Assembly: GCA_003013855.2 (NCBI GenBank)
Contig: ML058526.1
Location: forward strand, 1,054,001 to 1,118,000
Direction of reading: 5' to 3'
Source of the DNA: Liriodendron chinense
Taxonomy: Eukaryota; Streptophyta; Magnoliopsida; Magnoliales; Magnoliaceae
Length of the DNA: 64,000 nucleotides
Shown here: positions 23,128 to 34,447 of the stretch, piece after piece
How the letters are laid out: every line of letters starts with the position of its first letter
Position numbering within the stretch: position 1 is the first letter of the stretch
Position numbers and translations under genes: made by a program
The notes under the pieces: model-generated
Seen by the model: only the letters and a program-made list of their open reading frames with translations
Database searches by the model: none
Told to the model about the DNA's origin: nothing

Positions 23128-23976
23128 GAAGCGACCAATCTTTCCGATCGAGGGTTTACTGTTTTCTCTAAAATGTATTTGATTTTCCTATTGGATATCT
23201 CAGCTTGTCCACTTATTTGTGGGTGATAGGAAGTGCTCACCTTAAGATTAACACCGTATTTCTTCATTAAAGCTTTAAATGGGCGGTTACAAAAGTGAGA
23301 CCCTCCATCACTGATAATGACTCGAGGAGTTCTGAACCGGGAAAGAAAGTTTTCTTTTAAAAATTCAATGACTGTTTTATGGTCATTGTTCCGACATGAC
23401 ATTGCCTCGACCCATTTTGAAACATAATCAATGGCAAGCAAAATATATAAATTTTCAAAAGAATATGGAAATGGACCCATGAAATTGATGCCCCAACAAT
23501 AAAAAATTTCGATTGGTAAGATGGGATTGAGTGTCATCATATTTCTATGGGATACTCTTCCCAATTTCTGACAAGGCTCGCACATCTTACAAAATTCGTG
23601 TGTATCTTTGAACATGGTGGGCCAATAAAACCCACATTACAGAATTTTGGCTGTGGTCTTCTTAGCCAAAAAATGGCCACCACAAGCCTGGGAATGACAG
23701 AAGGAGATGATACTATATTGCTCATCATTCGGCACACATTTCCTTATAATTTGATTGGGACAGTACTTGAGCAAGTACAGGTCGTCCCACATGAATTTTC
23801 TTACCTCGTTGAAAAACTTAACCTTATCTTGCTTTTTTCAATGTGTCGGGATTGTACCTGTAGCAAGATAGATAGTAATGTCCGCATACCATGGTAATTG
23901 AAAGACTTTGAAAAGTTGTTCATCAGGGAACATGTCATTAATTGTAGTCGTCCTCAGAGGAATCGGTGAGGACAAG
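23128..23976 (-). pseudogene. Integrase of element X, N-terminal and core part
   Basis: The zinc-binding domain (CHSQACGGHF ... FCKMCEPCQ) lies at about 23720-23560. The catalytic core has WGINFMGPFPYSF, IDYVSKWVEA, VIISDGGSHFCN and SYHPQISGQAE, ending at ILEKTVNP near 23150. There the CACTA element interrupts the gene, which resumes at 118-1. A TAA at 23637-23639 replaces the conserved Gln before CGFYWP, so the gene was inactivated by point mutation as well. Confidence 0.88.
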
Positions 23977-24398
23977 TCATGAGAGATAGTTAGCCATTAC
24001 GTTTTCCACTCCCTTTTTATCTCGTATTTCTATGTTAAATTCTTGGAGTAGGAGGATCCATCTCAACAGGCGCGGCTTAGCATCCTTCTTAGAAAGAAGG
24101 TACTTAAGCGCGGCATGATCGGTAAATATTATGATCTTGGATTCGATCAAGTAGGATCGAAACTTGTCCAAAGCAAATACTACTGGCTAAGAGTTCCTTT
24201 TTCGTAGTGGTGTAATTCGCTTGAGCCGAGTTTAGAGTTCTACTTGCATAGTAGATGATGTATGACTTCTTCTCTTCTCTCTGGCCTAACACTGCCCCAA
24301 TAACGTAGTCGCTCGCATCGCACATAATCTCAAAAGGAAAGCTCCAATCAGGTGGTTGCATTATAGGAGCACATGTCAACATACCTTTAGGTTTGATA
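23977..24398 (-). pseudogene. RNase H domain of element X
   Basis: Overlapping frames encode PPDWSFPFEIMCDASDYVIGAVLGQR, IIYYASRTLNSAQANYTTTKKELLA, FTDHAALKYLLSKKDAKPRLLRW and VENVMANYLS: the connection/RNase H region of Athila pol. A frame change lies near 24150. The TGA at 23977 falls where a conserved Arg (CGA) would sit. The 5' side is cut at 24399 by a solo LTR; the RT continues at 26305. Confidence 0.87.
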
Positions 24399-26304
24399 TG
24401 TTAGTGCACTTTTCTGTGGCATACTAGTGCACCTTGTTTGTCAATCACTTAGGTCAGTGGGTCTAGTGTTGGTTGAGCTTAATGAAGACGAAGACCGAAG
24501 ACTCAAGTGGCCTGGCTGCATCAAGGAAGAAGAAACAGGTAAAAGTGATGCCTTGATGTGCCTTAACCTTGACCAAAACCTAACCCCTAACCTCTTTGAT
24601 GACCTTGACCATCTTAGGAATACCCTTAGTCATCATAGATTGGCCCTTGGTGTCCTAAAAGATCATCCTAACATTGGCCATTGAGTGGGGTTGTGAGGAA
24701 GTTGGGTCAGCAAACAAACTGACTGAACCCAGGCCTGTCCGACTGATCAAGACCGGTCGGCTGGACTGGACCAACCGGTCAAGACTGGTCGGACAGGCTT
24801 TTAGTCGATACAGCAAGCTGTTGTGTTGAGCAGGCATTGGGCCGACCGGTCTTGGACCCCCCCCTCAGACAGTAAACTCTCTATCTCTTTTTGGCCGATT
24901 GGCCGACCGATCGGGATAAGTCGGTAGAGCCGTTTTTTGCCCTTTTTTTGACTGTTTGAACGCCTTTTATAAAGGGCCTTGGCTCGAATTGAGGGACAAA
25001 TGAGAAGGATTTTGAGAGGAGTGAAGCCACCATTGTTGGAGACTATTTGAGGCTCATTCCCAACCTATGTAAGGCATTTTCGTTGTGCTTTAACACAAGA
25101 TTAGAGCATTCCAAGCTCATGAAGAAGATGACCTTCGTCCTCTCTTGATCTCTAGAGTTTGGACCTTCCTTGATAGGCACATCCTTGTCCAAAACTCTAA
25201 GATGAGATTATTGTAGGAGAGAAACTCTAGGCAACCCATTTTCATTAGTTGTAGAGTTCTCAAACCTACCCTCCTATCACCTTGGGCATCTTAAAGGCAT
25301 CACAAGCAAGGTGATTGATCAAGTGTGGCTGAGGCATTGGTGACGCAACGGCAACACGATCGAGGGAGCAAGGGAAGCCGATTGAAGCACGGGAGAGCAG
25401 AGATCAAGCAACCCAAACCGGCGCTGAACAAGGGGCTCATTCAACAAGTAAGGTTGTCTTTATTGAGAGTCCATCCACTCAATTTCCTTTGGGAGTTGAG
25501 TGTAGAGTTTGTTAGTCAAACTCGATCTAGGGACGTTAGTCGTTCCTTGGCCCGTTAGCCGGGCCTAAACAAAGTCTCCAAGGGGGAGCCTCCAACACGG
25601 GAGTAAATGTGTGTCGGGTTGAAAGTTAGCCTATGTCCAAAACTCCGTTCGGGTTGAGAGTTAGCCCTTTGTCCAAAACTCCAGTTATGGTTGAGAGGTG
25701 AATCGGTAAAACCTCCGTGTAAAGGTTGAGAGGTGAACCTCATTTAAAACCTCCGATAGTGAATGTTGGTGTGCTCAAAGGAGTTGAGTACTTGAACCGG
25801 GAGTGGAGTAGACCCAAAGTCGAACCACTATACATGCTTGTGTTTGTGATTAAATTGAGCCCATTGATATCTTAACATTATAAGTTTAATTGTTTAATTA
25901 TGAATGCTTGATAGGAATGTATGCTAGGCACTAGAGTGACATATCCATACACAAGATGTACTTTCATTAGTTGTGTAGACACGAGCTCATTGATCCATTC
26001 TCATAAGTCTACATAGGTTGGATAGATTAGGAGCTTGATTAGTTATATAATTTGATTATCTATGCATGCTTAGACTAGGTTTTTTATTGCTTAAACCTTA
26101 TGCTAGTCTTGTGATTGGACCCACTTAGGCTTGGAAGCCAAAGTGTTCTTGCTTGCTTAGTTTAATTTGTTAAATTATGTAAGTAGGCAAAAAGAATTTC
26201 AAAAAGTCCTAATCACCCCCCCATATGTCTTAGCCATAATTTTAGTTGCTCTTTAAGCTTCCGCATGTACGAAGGTGTCGTGTTAGACTACCGACGTACT
26301 TTCA
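24399..26304 (+). mobile_element. Solo LTR (1,906 bp), probably a Ty1/copia SIRE/Maximus-type family
   Basis: It begins TGTTAGTGCAC, ends GTACTTTCA and is flanked by perfect TSDs TGATA (24394-24398 and 26305-26309). Deleting it with one TSD rejoins the X pol reading frame exactly (NAFIKPKGML). A TATA-like TTTTATAAAGGG at about 24966 sets plus orientation. GACCGGTC palindromes at 24751 and 24844 lie upstream of it. The CACCCCCCC stretch near 26213 resembles SIRE/Maximus LTR ends; that family call is weak. No internal genes remain. Confidence 0.87.
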
Positions 26305-27627
26305 TGATAAAGGCATTTTGACAATCCTCATTCCACTCGAATGAGTTTTCCTTTTGAAGAAGGTTACATAAAGGACGAGAGAGGGAACTAAAGTCCTTTA
26401 TGAACCTTCTATAAAATTCGGCGCATCTTAAGAAGGACTGCACATCTCGTACGCTCTTAGGTGGTGGAAGGTTAGAGATAAGATCGATTTTAGCCTTGTC
26501 CACCTCGATTCCTTTGGCTGAGATAATGTGACTAAGGACTATTCCTTTTTGAACCATGAAGTGACATTTTTCCCAATTCAACACGAGGTTCTTCTCTTCA
26601 CATCTTTTTAAAACTGTTTTTAAGTGCATGAGGCACTCATCAAAATCACAACCAAATACTGAGAAATCGTCCATGAAGACTACGAGAATCTTCCCCACCA
26701 TATCAGAAAAAATACTCAACATATAAGCTAAAACGTGGCAAGGGCATTGCACAGTCCAAACGGCATCCTTCAGTAGGCAAAAGTGCCGAATGGACATGTG
26801 AATGTTGTCTTCTCTTAATCCTCTAGGGCGATCTCTATTTGGCTATACCCCGAATATCCACCAAGGAAGCAAAAATGAGAATGATCCGCCAACCTTTCTA
26901 AAATTTAATTAACAAACAGTAATGGGAAGTGGTCTTTCCTCGTGACCGTGTTTAGCTTCCGGTCGTCAATGCACATTCTCCAACCGATAGTGACCCTGGT
27001 TGGCACGAGTTCATTGTTGGCATTGGCTATGATGGTTATTCCAGATTTCTTAAGCACCACTTGAGTTGGACTCACCCATTGACAATCGAATATTGGGTAG
27101 ATGATACCCACATCCAATAGTTTCAACACCTCGGCCTTAACCACCTCCTTCATGTTTGGATTGATGCATCTTTGTGATTGTCTAGATGTCTTCGCATTCT
27201 CTTCAAGGTGTATGCGATGAGTACAAATCAGGGGGTCTATGCCTTTGAGATCTGCAATTGACCACCCAATGGCATTCTTATGCTCTTTTAGAGTGGAAAT
27301 TAACCTACTATCTTGTTCCTCATCCAAGTGGGAAGAAATTACCACCGGATATGTCTCATCTCGACCTAAATATATATATTTCAAATTTGTAGGTAATGGT
27401 TTTAAGTTGAGCTTTGGAGCCTTGATACTAGATGGAAGATGCTTGTTCTTGGTTAAAGACAAAGTCTTAAATGATGTCTTCCATCTGTTAGTGTCAAGTA
27501 CCGGTATAAAGTTTAAAATGGCACCCATCTCCTGTATCTTCTCATCATCAATCTCATGAGTGTGGGCCAAACATGCCTTTAAGGGATCGAAAACGAATGT
27601 CAAGAGGGATGTATCTTCCACAAACAA
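26305..27627 (-). pseudogene. Reverse transcriptase of element X
   Basis: The N-terminal part (27627-26905) has LKGIDPLICTHRIHLE, DVGIIYPIFDCQWVSPTQVVLKKSG and GWRMCIDDRKLN. The palm continues at 26797-26310 with the catalytic motif FMDDFSVFG, ECLMHLKTVL and the thumb/connection (FLRCAEFYRRFIKDFSSLSRPL). The DAYSGYNQI/MPFGLCNAP region between 26905 and 26797 is disrupted. The order protease, RT, RNase H, integrase is conserved. Confidence 0.88.
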
Positions 27628-27638
27628 GTCAATCAGAT

Positions 27639-28026
27639 TTATTTCGTGGACCTTATCATCTCCATCCCGTGATTGTCTGTATAAATCGAAGTATTCAGCT
27701 CGAGTGTCATATTTTCGAAGGACATTTGTACTAGCCCGTTTCTACAATTGATAATTGCATTTGAAGTGGTTAAGAAAGGGTGGCCAAGTATGATGGGAAT
27801 TTGAGCACTAGCACCAATCACAGGATGTGTATCCAAGACAATAAAATCCATTGGATAGTAGAATTTATTAACTTGGACAAGAACATCTTCAATCATCCCT
27901 CTTGGAATACGAATAGATCTATCAGCAAGTTGGAGTGTGGTTTTGGTGGGTTTTAATTCACCTAAACCAAGTTGCTCGTAAACCGAGTATGGGATGAGGT
28001 TAACACTTGTCCCCAAGTTGAGTAAG
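27639..28026 (-). pseudogene. Protease of element X, C-terminal part with mutated active site
   Basis: The frame encodes LNLGTSVNLIPYSVYEQLGLGE, LQLADRSIRIPRG and PIILGHPFLTTSNAII, the Athila aspartic protease. The catalytic DLG (DLGAS in intact relatives) reads NLG, so the active-site Asp is lost. The gene is cut at 28026/31069 by a solo LTR; the segment just before NLG (IEQALL) lies at 31069-31090. Confidence 0.85.
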
Positions 28027-31000
28027 TGTAACGCCCTGTAAATTTTAATCCTCGAGCCTTGAAAGTACTCGAGCGCCTCTAGAAAATTTTCTATTTTAAT
28101 TCTCAAATGAGAATGCATACGCTTGATTTAGAACCAAGAATCTAGAAGATTTGTACATGAAACCCTAGTTTGAATGATCCGATTCGATCAAAATATCGTA
28201 AGAAATTTAGACACATCAATCTAACCGTACATTCTTTGTTAGATATCATGGATAGCTACGGATTCCTTTTTAATTGTCTAATCCTACATCCAATCCGTTA
28301 ATTAATGAATCTCAATGTATGATTTACTGAAATCACAATGGATTAACCTATATAACCGACTCACAATGCAGAACCACCTTAGACTACCCTGATTAACGAA
28401 TCAGATCTTGATTATCTAAAGTATCAAAGTCGATTTGACCTAATTGACGACCTAATCTCCATTCGGACCCAACTGGCAACCTAATCCGATTCATAATGCC
28501 TAAAATTCTAAATAAATACGTGTTACCATTATAATCCGAAACTTGCTAGTGTACGCTACGACCCAGTAAAAGGATTCACCAAACTTTGTTATCAAAATCA
28601 TCCAATTGGTGTCTTGAAACCCTAGAACAGCTATAAATCATTCGTTTGTAGGCCGTTGATCACGAATCTACACGAAATCGATTGTCTTACTGGGCTTGAC
28701 CTTTCTCCTATATCAGATACCCGACACCCTATCCCGAGCTACACAACTTAGATCAAGACCAGAGAGGATGAGTCGTGTGACTCACCTCAACCTTGGATCA
28801 CCTAGAACTATAATTAGTCAGCCCCATTTGAGAATTTCATTTGAGATGAAATTATGGATTTTGGGTAGCTAGGAATTGGGGATTTCTCCTGGATTCGTCG
28901 CATGCGTCGCTGAATTCTTCAATCGATCAATGCTAGCTATCAATCACAGGTAATACTCCGATCTACACTCCGAATTACAAACCCAAATCAGACTTTTCCT
29001 TCTTGAAACCATCTTTATTCGAATTTATGTAGGATTTTCGCTACTTCTTTCGAATTAGTTGCTCTAGATGTTGTTAGCACGTGGATTCACCAATACAGGT
29101 GAGGACTATTCTTCTAAGTTGGCTATTATCAGCCCATGAGGGTTCCAAATAGTGAAAATTGGGTTTTTCTTGAATTCCATTCAAAGTTGAGTGCCGAATG
29201 ATTTATGTTTATGATGGATGTTCTATATATGTTGATTAATTACATGCTTACTTCGATGTGTGGATTGATTGCCTATTTGAATCGATTTTATGAAAATATG
29301 AGATTTGATGTCTTGTGCATAACAAGTGTTTGATGAAATTTCTGAGTGAACAGAAGTTCACATATGCTTGAGTAAGTGGATTACCATCCACCCAAGCTAG
29401 TGCCTGATTGTGAATTTGATGAGTTGGCCTGCAATAGCATGCCAAGTGTTTGATTTTACGCCCATATATGAAATGGCGTATATCGCATATTAACTATTTG
29501 GTTTTATGCCTGATTGAGACAATGAATGCTATGATGTTCTATTCTTCTCACAACATGCTTAATATAATATTTAATTGATATGATTGGGATTAATCTCTGA
29601 AAATCACAATTTATGGACTGCCTACTTGGGTTTGGTCGTCACGGACTTGTTTGGTCGACTTGGGAGTAACATGATCGACCCTAGCTACGCCGGTTTGGTT
29701 GCTGTTTCACTCGTCTTACCAAATCAGTCAATTTCAGGGTCAATCATATTTGTTTGATCATTGTTACATATTCTGTAGAATCTCGAATACCACAATTACC
29801 ATTATTACGCAGTCACTTATAACTGTACGTATCAAGTCTCATGAGACAGACATGGAATATGGGTAACTGTGTTTGTGCTGTCTTTGGCTGGTGTGGGTGA
29901 TGAGCCCTCCAATAGCCTTGAACATTGAATCCTACATACTAAAGCTCATGGGCCAGGCATGGTATATGGGTAACTGTGCTTGTGCTGTCTTTGACCGGTA
30001 TTGATCCTGATGGTCTTATCGAGAGTCTTGAGCACCGATGCTAGGCGACGAGCCTACCATCATTGATCTTGGGTGACAACCCATTACCATGCATATGACA
30101 TTCTAGGGCATCGAGACCCTTACCGTTTGATTCATTATTCAGTTATGTTGGGTGACGGACCCAAATTGAGATTCTTGGAGCCGGGCATAGGACGCCTTGG
30201 CCTGGCGGTGGGCCCCGGCCTGGTAGAGGGTACCCCGACCTGGCATTGTCCAGTGTTCGGTAAGGCCACTGTCCAGTGTCTGCCTTTCCTCACTGTCCAG
30301 TGTTTAGCCGCGTTCCTGTCAGTCGTGTTCCTGTTTATAAGACTCTTGATAAAGTTGAGGTATTCTGGCTTTGCCAATACTGCTAATTAAATACAAAATT
30401 TAATTAATACTTGACAATCATGCATGTATCACATTTGCACGTGCATTGGTCCAACACTGCTGCTGGGTGGTAACCCCACCATTTATTTTTCCGGAGCATA
30501 ACATTTGTATATCATGACTGCATGCATTATTCAACTAGAATAAGAACTTGATTGTGAGGTTATGCTATCTGTTGATGCTGGGGTGGTAGGTGTGAGAGCC
30601 CCACTATTTGTTATGCTCCACTATTTGTACTTGATTGTATTGATAACATGTTTAACTTAGGGAATGGTAACACTGAGTAGATTACTCACTCCCACCTGGG
30701 GGGTTGTTTTAAAACACCAACCAGTTATTTTGATGCAGGAGTTGTTGCCACCTGATGCATGAGATGCAGGACCTGTTGGCTTACCTAAGTCTTTCGTTTC
30801 ATTTTCTGCCTTGAATTGGACGTCTTGGGTCGATATTCTTAAAGACTTCATTGTACATGTATAAAATTGAGCCCCAGCTGAGTGGACTCAGTGATTGTGT
30901 GGATAACACTTTGAATTTAAACTGAGTTATACACTGTTTAGCTTAAATCTCTATTTATGAGTTGATGTCATCGATTTGTGCCATTAAACTATACTTCCGC

Positions 31001-31068
31001 AAAATACAGTCACCTCAGAAGAGTCGGGAGCCGCGGACTGCCCGACACCTGATTTTCGGGGCGTGACA
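28027..31068. mobile_element. Solo LTR (3,042 bp), Tekay/Del-type chromovirus-like
   Basis: It begins TGTAACGCCC, ends GGGGCGTGACA and has perfect TSDs GTAAG (28022-28026 and 31069-31073). The two ends form an imperfect inverted repeat (TGTAACGCCCTG versus TGTCACGCCCCG), a habit of long plant Tekay/Del LTRs. No ORF with known domains lies inside. Removing it with one TSD reconnects the X protease frame. The family assignment rests on length and end sequence only. Confidence 0.85.
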
Positions 31069-33010
31069 GTAAGGCTTGTTCGATCCGGTAGTCACCTATG
31101 ATGCATGAGATGGTAGGACTACCCGGATCCTTGTATTTTTGGGGTACCTCTTGTTTGATGATGATGCTTAAGTTCTCAGTCAAAAGTACTTTATTATGTA
31201 CATTGTATTTCCTTTTGACCGTATAAAGTTCCTTAAAAAATTTGGCATATAATGATATTTGTTTTATAACATCCAACAACGAAATGTTGATCTTCACTTG
31301 CTTAAAAACCTCTAGAATTTTCAGATTTTTGTCTAAAAGTTTGGGTGAAATCAACCTTTGAGGGAACGGGCCAACCGACTTGTATTGCCTTTCCGGTTCT
31401 TTTTCTTGTGAAGTATTGTTAGAGCTATCATCCTTGTTGGCATTTTTCGGATCATTAGGCTTTGGGGCCTTCACTGGATTAGATTTATCAATTGTCTAAC
31501 CACTCCTTAAGGTGGTGATAGCTTGAACATGCTCCATATGTTAAGAGGATGAGCTGGGATCTTGTATCTCGAATTGGGTTCTTGGGTTAGGAAGAGGTTG
31601 GGCAGGAAGTGTGCCTTTCTCCCTAACACTGAGATGAGATTCAACTCTAGCCATTGTTGTTTTCAAGTCATTTATGGCTTGAGATATATTTGAGTTGAAT
31701 CTTAGTTGTTCTTGCATGAGCTCATCAATTTTCAGAGAATTGGTCTTGTTATATTCAGCTTGGACTGATACGATTGCACCCAACATTTCCTCAAGTGTAG
31801 CTTTCAGATTGTTGTTTGGATTCTCAGATGGTCCATTCCTCCAAATGAAGTTGGGATGGTTCTTCCAACTTGAATTATAGATATTTGAGTTTGGAGCACT
31901 AAATGGTCATTAATAATTGTTTATGGCATTGGATTGCTCTTGCAAAACTTCTTGAAACATAGGAATTGTAGAACAATCCTGAGTTTCATGTTGATTACCG
32001 ACAAAAATTCCACAAACATTATCAACTTCCTTTGAGTTAATCATTTCACCTTTCTTCAATTCTATGGCTTGGACTTTTCTTGTGAGGTTAGCTATACGTG
32101 CACTTATGTTGTCTTCTTCTGAAAGGACATAAATTCCTCCATTTTCTCTTTGTTGGTTTGTCTTGGGATTTGTTGGTTTAGATGTATCCCAAGATTGTGC
32201 ATTCTCGGCTAAGACTTCAAAATAGTCCCATGCTTCCTCGGCTTCCTTATTCATGAATTCCCCATTACACATCATCTCTACGATTGGTGCATGGGCGAAG
32301 TCAGTCCTTCATAAAAAAACTTATCATTCACCAACTTTTGTAGCCATGATGTGGGCATGTATTCAACAAATCCTTGAACCTCTCCCAACATTAGAAGAAG
32401 GTTTTGTCCTCTTTTTAAGTGAAATTCATGATTAAGCGCCTCAGCATGATTGTTTTATGAGTAGAGAAAAACTTTTTAATGAATTCCCTAGTCATTTCAG
32501 TCCATGTACTAGATCTTGGCCTTAATGTATGAAGCCAAGCCTTAAATTTCTCTTTAAGGGAAAAGGGAAATAAATTAAGTCACACAACATCATCGGTTAA
32601 GTTTGCAAAGTGTAATGTGGCTATCACCTCATCAAATTCTTTGAGATGTTGATAAGCACTTCCACTGTCTAATCCATAGAATTTGGGAAGAAGTTGGATT
32701 ACTCCCGGTTTAAGTTCAATATTCCCTGCATTATGTGGAAAGATTATGCATGAGGGAGTGCTCGCTCTTGTAGATTACAAGTAATCACATAGAGTTCTCA
32801 GTCGATGAACATTCTCAACTTCATTCTCTCCCATTTCAGTTTGGTTTTGGCCTAGATTTTGATTGGCCCTTGGATCGGGTTAATTTTCAACCATACTTTC
32901 AAAAAGAATTTGAAAATTTAAACGTTTCTTAGCGCATGACTCCTTATCAATCCCTTCAACAATTCCTCCTTCGCTAATTAATCGGTTATTTGAATCCCAA
33001 ATCCAATGCG
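31069..33010 (-). pseudogene. Gag and gag-protease linker of element X, degraded
   Basis: The linker (31474-31074) has the Athila signature PFPQRL, INISLLDVIKQ, YAKFFKEL and a run ending in KDPGSPTISCIIGDYRIEQALL, leading into protease. Upstream come 31786-31541 (coiled coil, LKTTMARVESHL) and 32275-31910 (NGEFMNKEAEEAWDYFE, zinc-knuckle remnants). From 32276 to 33010 gag is recognisable only in short pieces in changing frames (for example around 32550, where Athila gag has its conserved helix region). No functional protein is possible. Confidence 0.75.
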
Positions 33011-33185
33011 GCATGTAAATTTTAGAAAGAAAAATAAAAGACTAAAAAGAGTTAGAAAAACCTGATTTGGATGAACTACTTCAACTGCTAGAATCCCTGA
33101 AAAAATAAAACAAACTAAGTTAGTAAAAAAATCCTAAAAATTTCAAGTAAAAACTAATTTCAGAAATTCTGTAAAAACCGTCAAA

Positions 33186-33204
33186 GTCCCTGACAGCGGC
33201 GCCA
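33186..33204 (-). promoter_or_regulatory. Primer binding site of element X
   Basis: The minus strand reads TGGCGCCGCTGTCAGGGAC, six bases from the LTR end. The GGCGCC core is shared with the Tat elements, but the outer half differs from the Asp-type PBS of the neighbouring element Y. Confidence 0.8.
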
Positions 33205-33210
33205 AAAACT

Positions 33211-34447
33211 TGTTCGTTTCCCCTAGTGTAGGGTTATAATGTAGTAATAATTCGGTAGAGACCGAGATCGTTCTCAGGGACTAATTTAGGAATTCACAAA
33301 ACTAATAGTCTTAATTGAAATCAAATTAAAAAGATTTTGGAAATTGAATGTAGATGAGTAATATGTAAACTTAATATGAAAGTAACAATCTAAAGAAGCA
33401 CTAGGGTGCCAAGGATCCACTTGTAGCAATCCTTGATGTATAATTCGCTTTGATTTCTCAATTACGCAACGAGAACCAAAATTAAATCCTATCTAGCCGG
33501 ATTATAGAGTGGTTAATTCAGCAAAAGCAGCCAATGAATATGTTGTTCATAAACATGATTCCCTCAATTCAAGTTAAGACTTGAGCACACTCAATTGCAT
33601 AGGTTAATCCTAGTTCTAATAGGTTAAGATCACACCCATAATAATCATCAAACCCTGTCACAAAGCTTAACTATATCATGGTTTGAACTTGATTCAAATC
33701 ATATGAACAAAGAACACATGTTTCAAACTTTACAGAAAAAGGTAGAACTTTGTTTTGAAGTTCCCACGTGAAAAATCAAGTTCTAGAGCGTCTTGAAGCC
33801 GATTTCACGGAGTGTATAGGTCTAAATCCATGCAAAACAACTAAGAACTAAGGCAATTCTTCCAAACATCCATGAGTTATCATAAGATTAAGAAAAAAAA
33901 TACTTAGAACTTTATTCAAACTTCGATAAACCATTGTTCAATCAATAAATCCAACTTGAAACCATGAAAAATGAATTAAAACATCTATGATCCACTACAA
34001 GCTTCACCTCTTAGCCCTAGTTAAGAGGTTTAACCGACCATGCTCAAAGAAAACATGAAATCAACTAAAAACATGAAAAAGAAAGCAAATTAGAAGGAGT
34101 TGTAAAACTCCGAATCTGTCCTTCTTCGCCTCCCACCGTATTAGATCTCCTTTAGGATGCCCTAACAATGAAACCTAGGTGCCCTTTTATAGATTTGGAG
34201 TTCTATCGACTTACAAAGTTCCAGAAATCACAGCTTCTTACGCAATTGCGCCTAAAAAATTAAAGCTTGCGGTGCAAGCAATAGTTTTACACATGGCCAA
34301 CCAGTCATGACCGGTCGAACCTATCTGGTGAAGGTCTAGAGTGTGCAGGAGAGGGGGACTGCCTATGGCCGACCGGTCTTTAAACATATGAATCATGCAT
34401 AATTAGTGAATAAATGGGTTAGAATATGTACATTTAAGAACTTAACA
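33211..34447 (-). repeat. 5' LTR of element X (1,237 bp)
   Basis: Minus-strand LTR beginning TGTTAAGTTC (34447) and ending GAAACGAACA (33211). It is homologous to the solo LTR at 7897-9371. GACCGGTC palindromes lie at 34309 and 34371, upstream of a TATA-like box (complement of CCTTTTATAG, about 34192). The flank is ATGGG; the matching TSD lies outside the window. Confidence 0.88.

Larger units (their letters stand above)
1..34447 (-). mobile_element. Athila-like Ty3/gypsy retrotransposon X (5' LTR to integrase; runs off left edge)
   Basis: On the minus strand the order is 5' LTR (33211-34447), PBS, gag, protease, reverse transcriptase, RNase H, integrase. This is the Ty3/gypsy order, and the integrase and RNase H motifs (MQPPDWSFPFEIMCDAS, DALWAY, SPYRLVYGKACHLPV) are those of plant Athila elements. 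The 3' end lies left of the window. Three younger insertions split it: a CACTA element in integrase, a solo LTR at the RT/RNase H junction and a solo LTR in protease. Removing each with one TSD copy brings the flanks back together. It carries several stop codons and is not functional. Confidence 0.88.

Noticed and set aside
22971..23615. Single minus-strand open frame joining integrase to further sequence
   Set aside because: It crosses the CACTA boundary at 23127; the last part is subterminal repeat, not protein.
33990..34000. CACTACAAG motif as a CACTA end
   Set aside because: It is part of the LTR sequence and recurs at the same place in the homologous LTRs (for example AGCTTGTAGTG near 8590).
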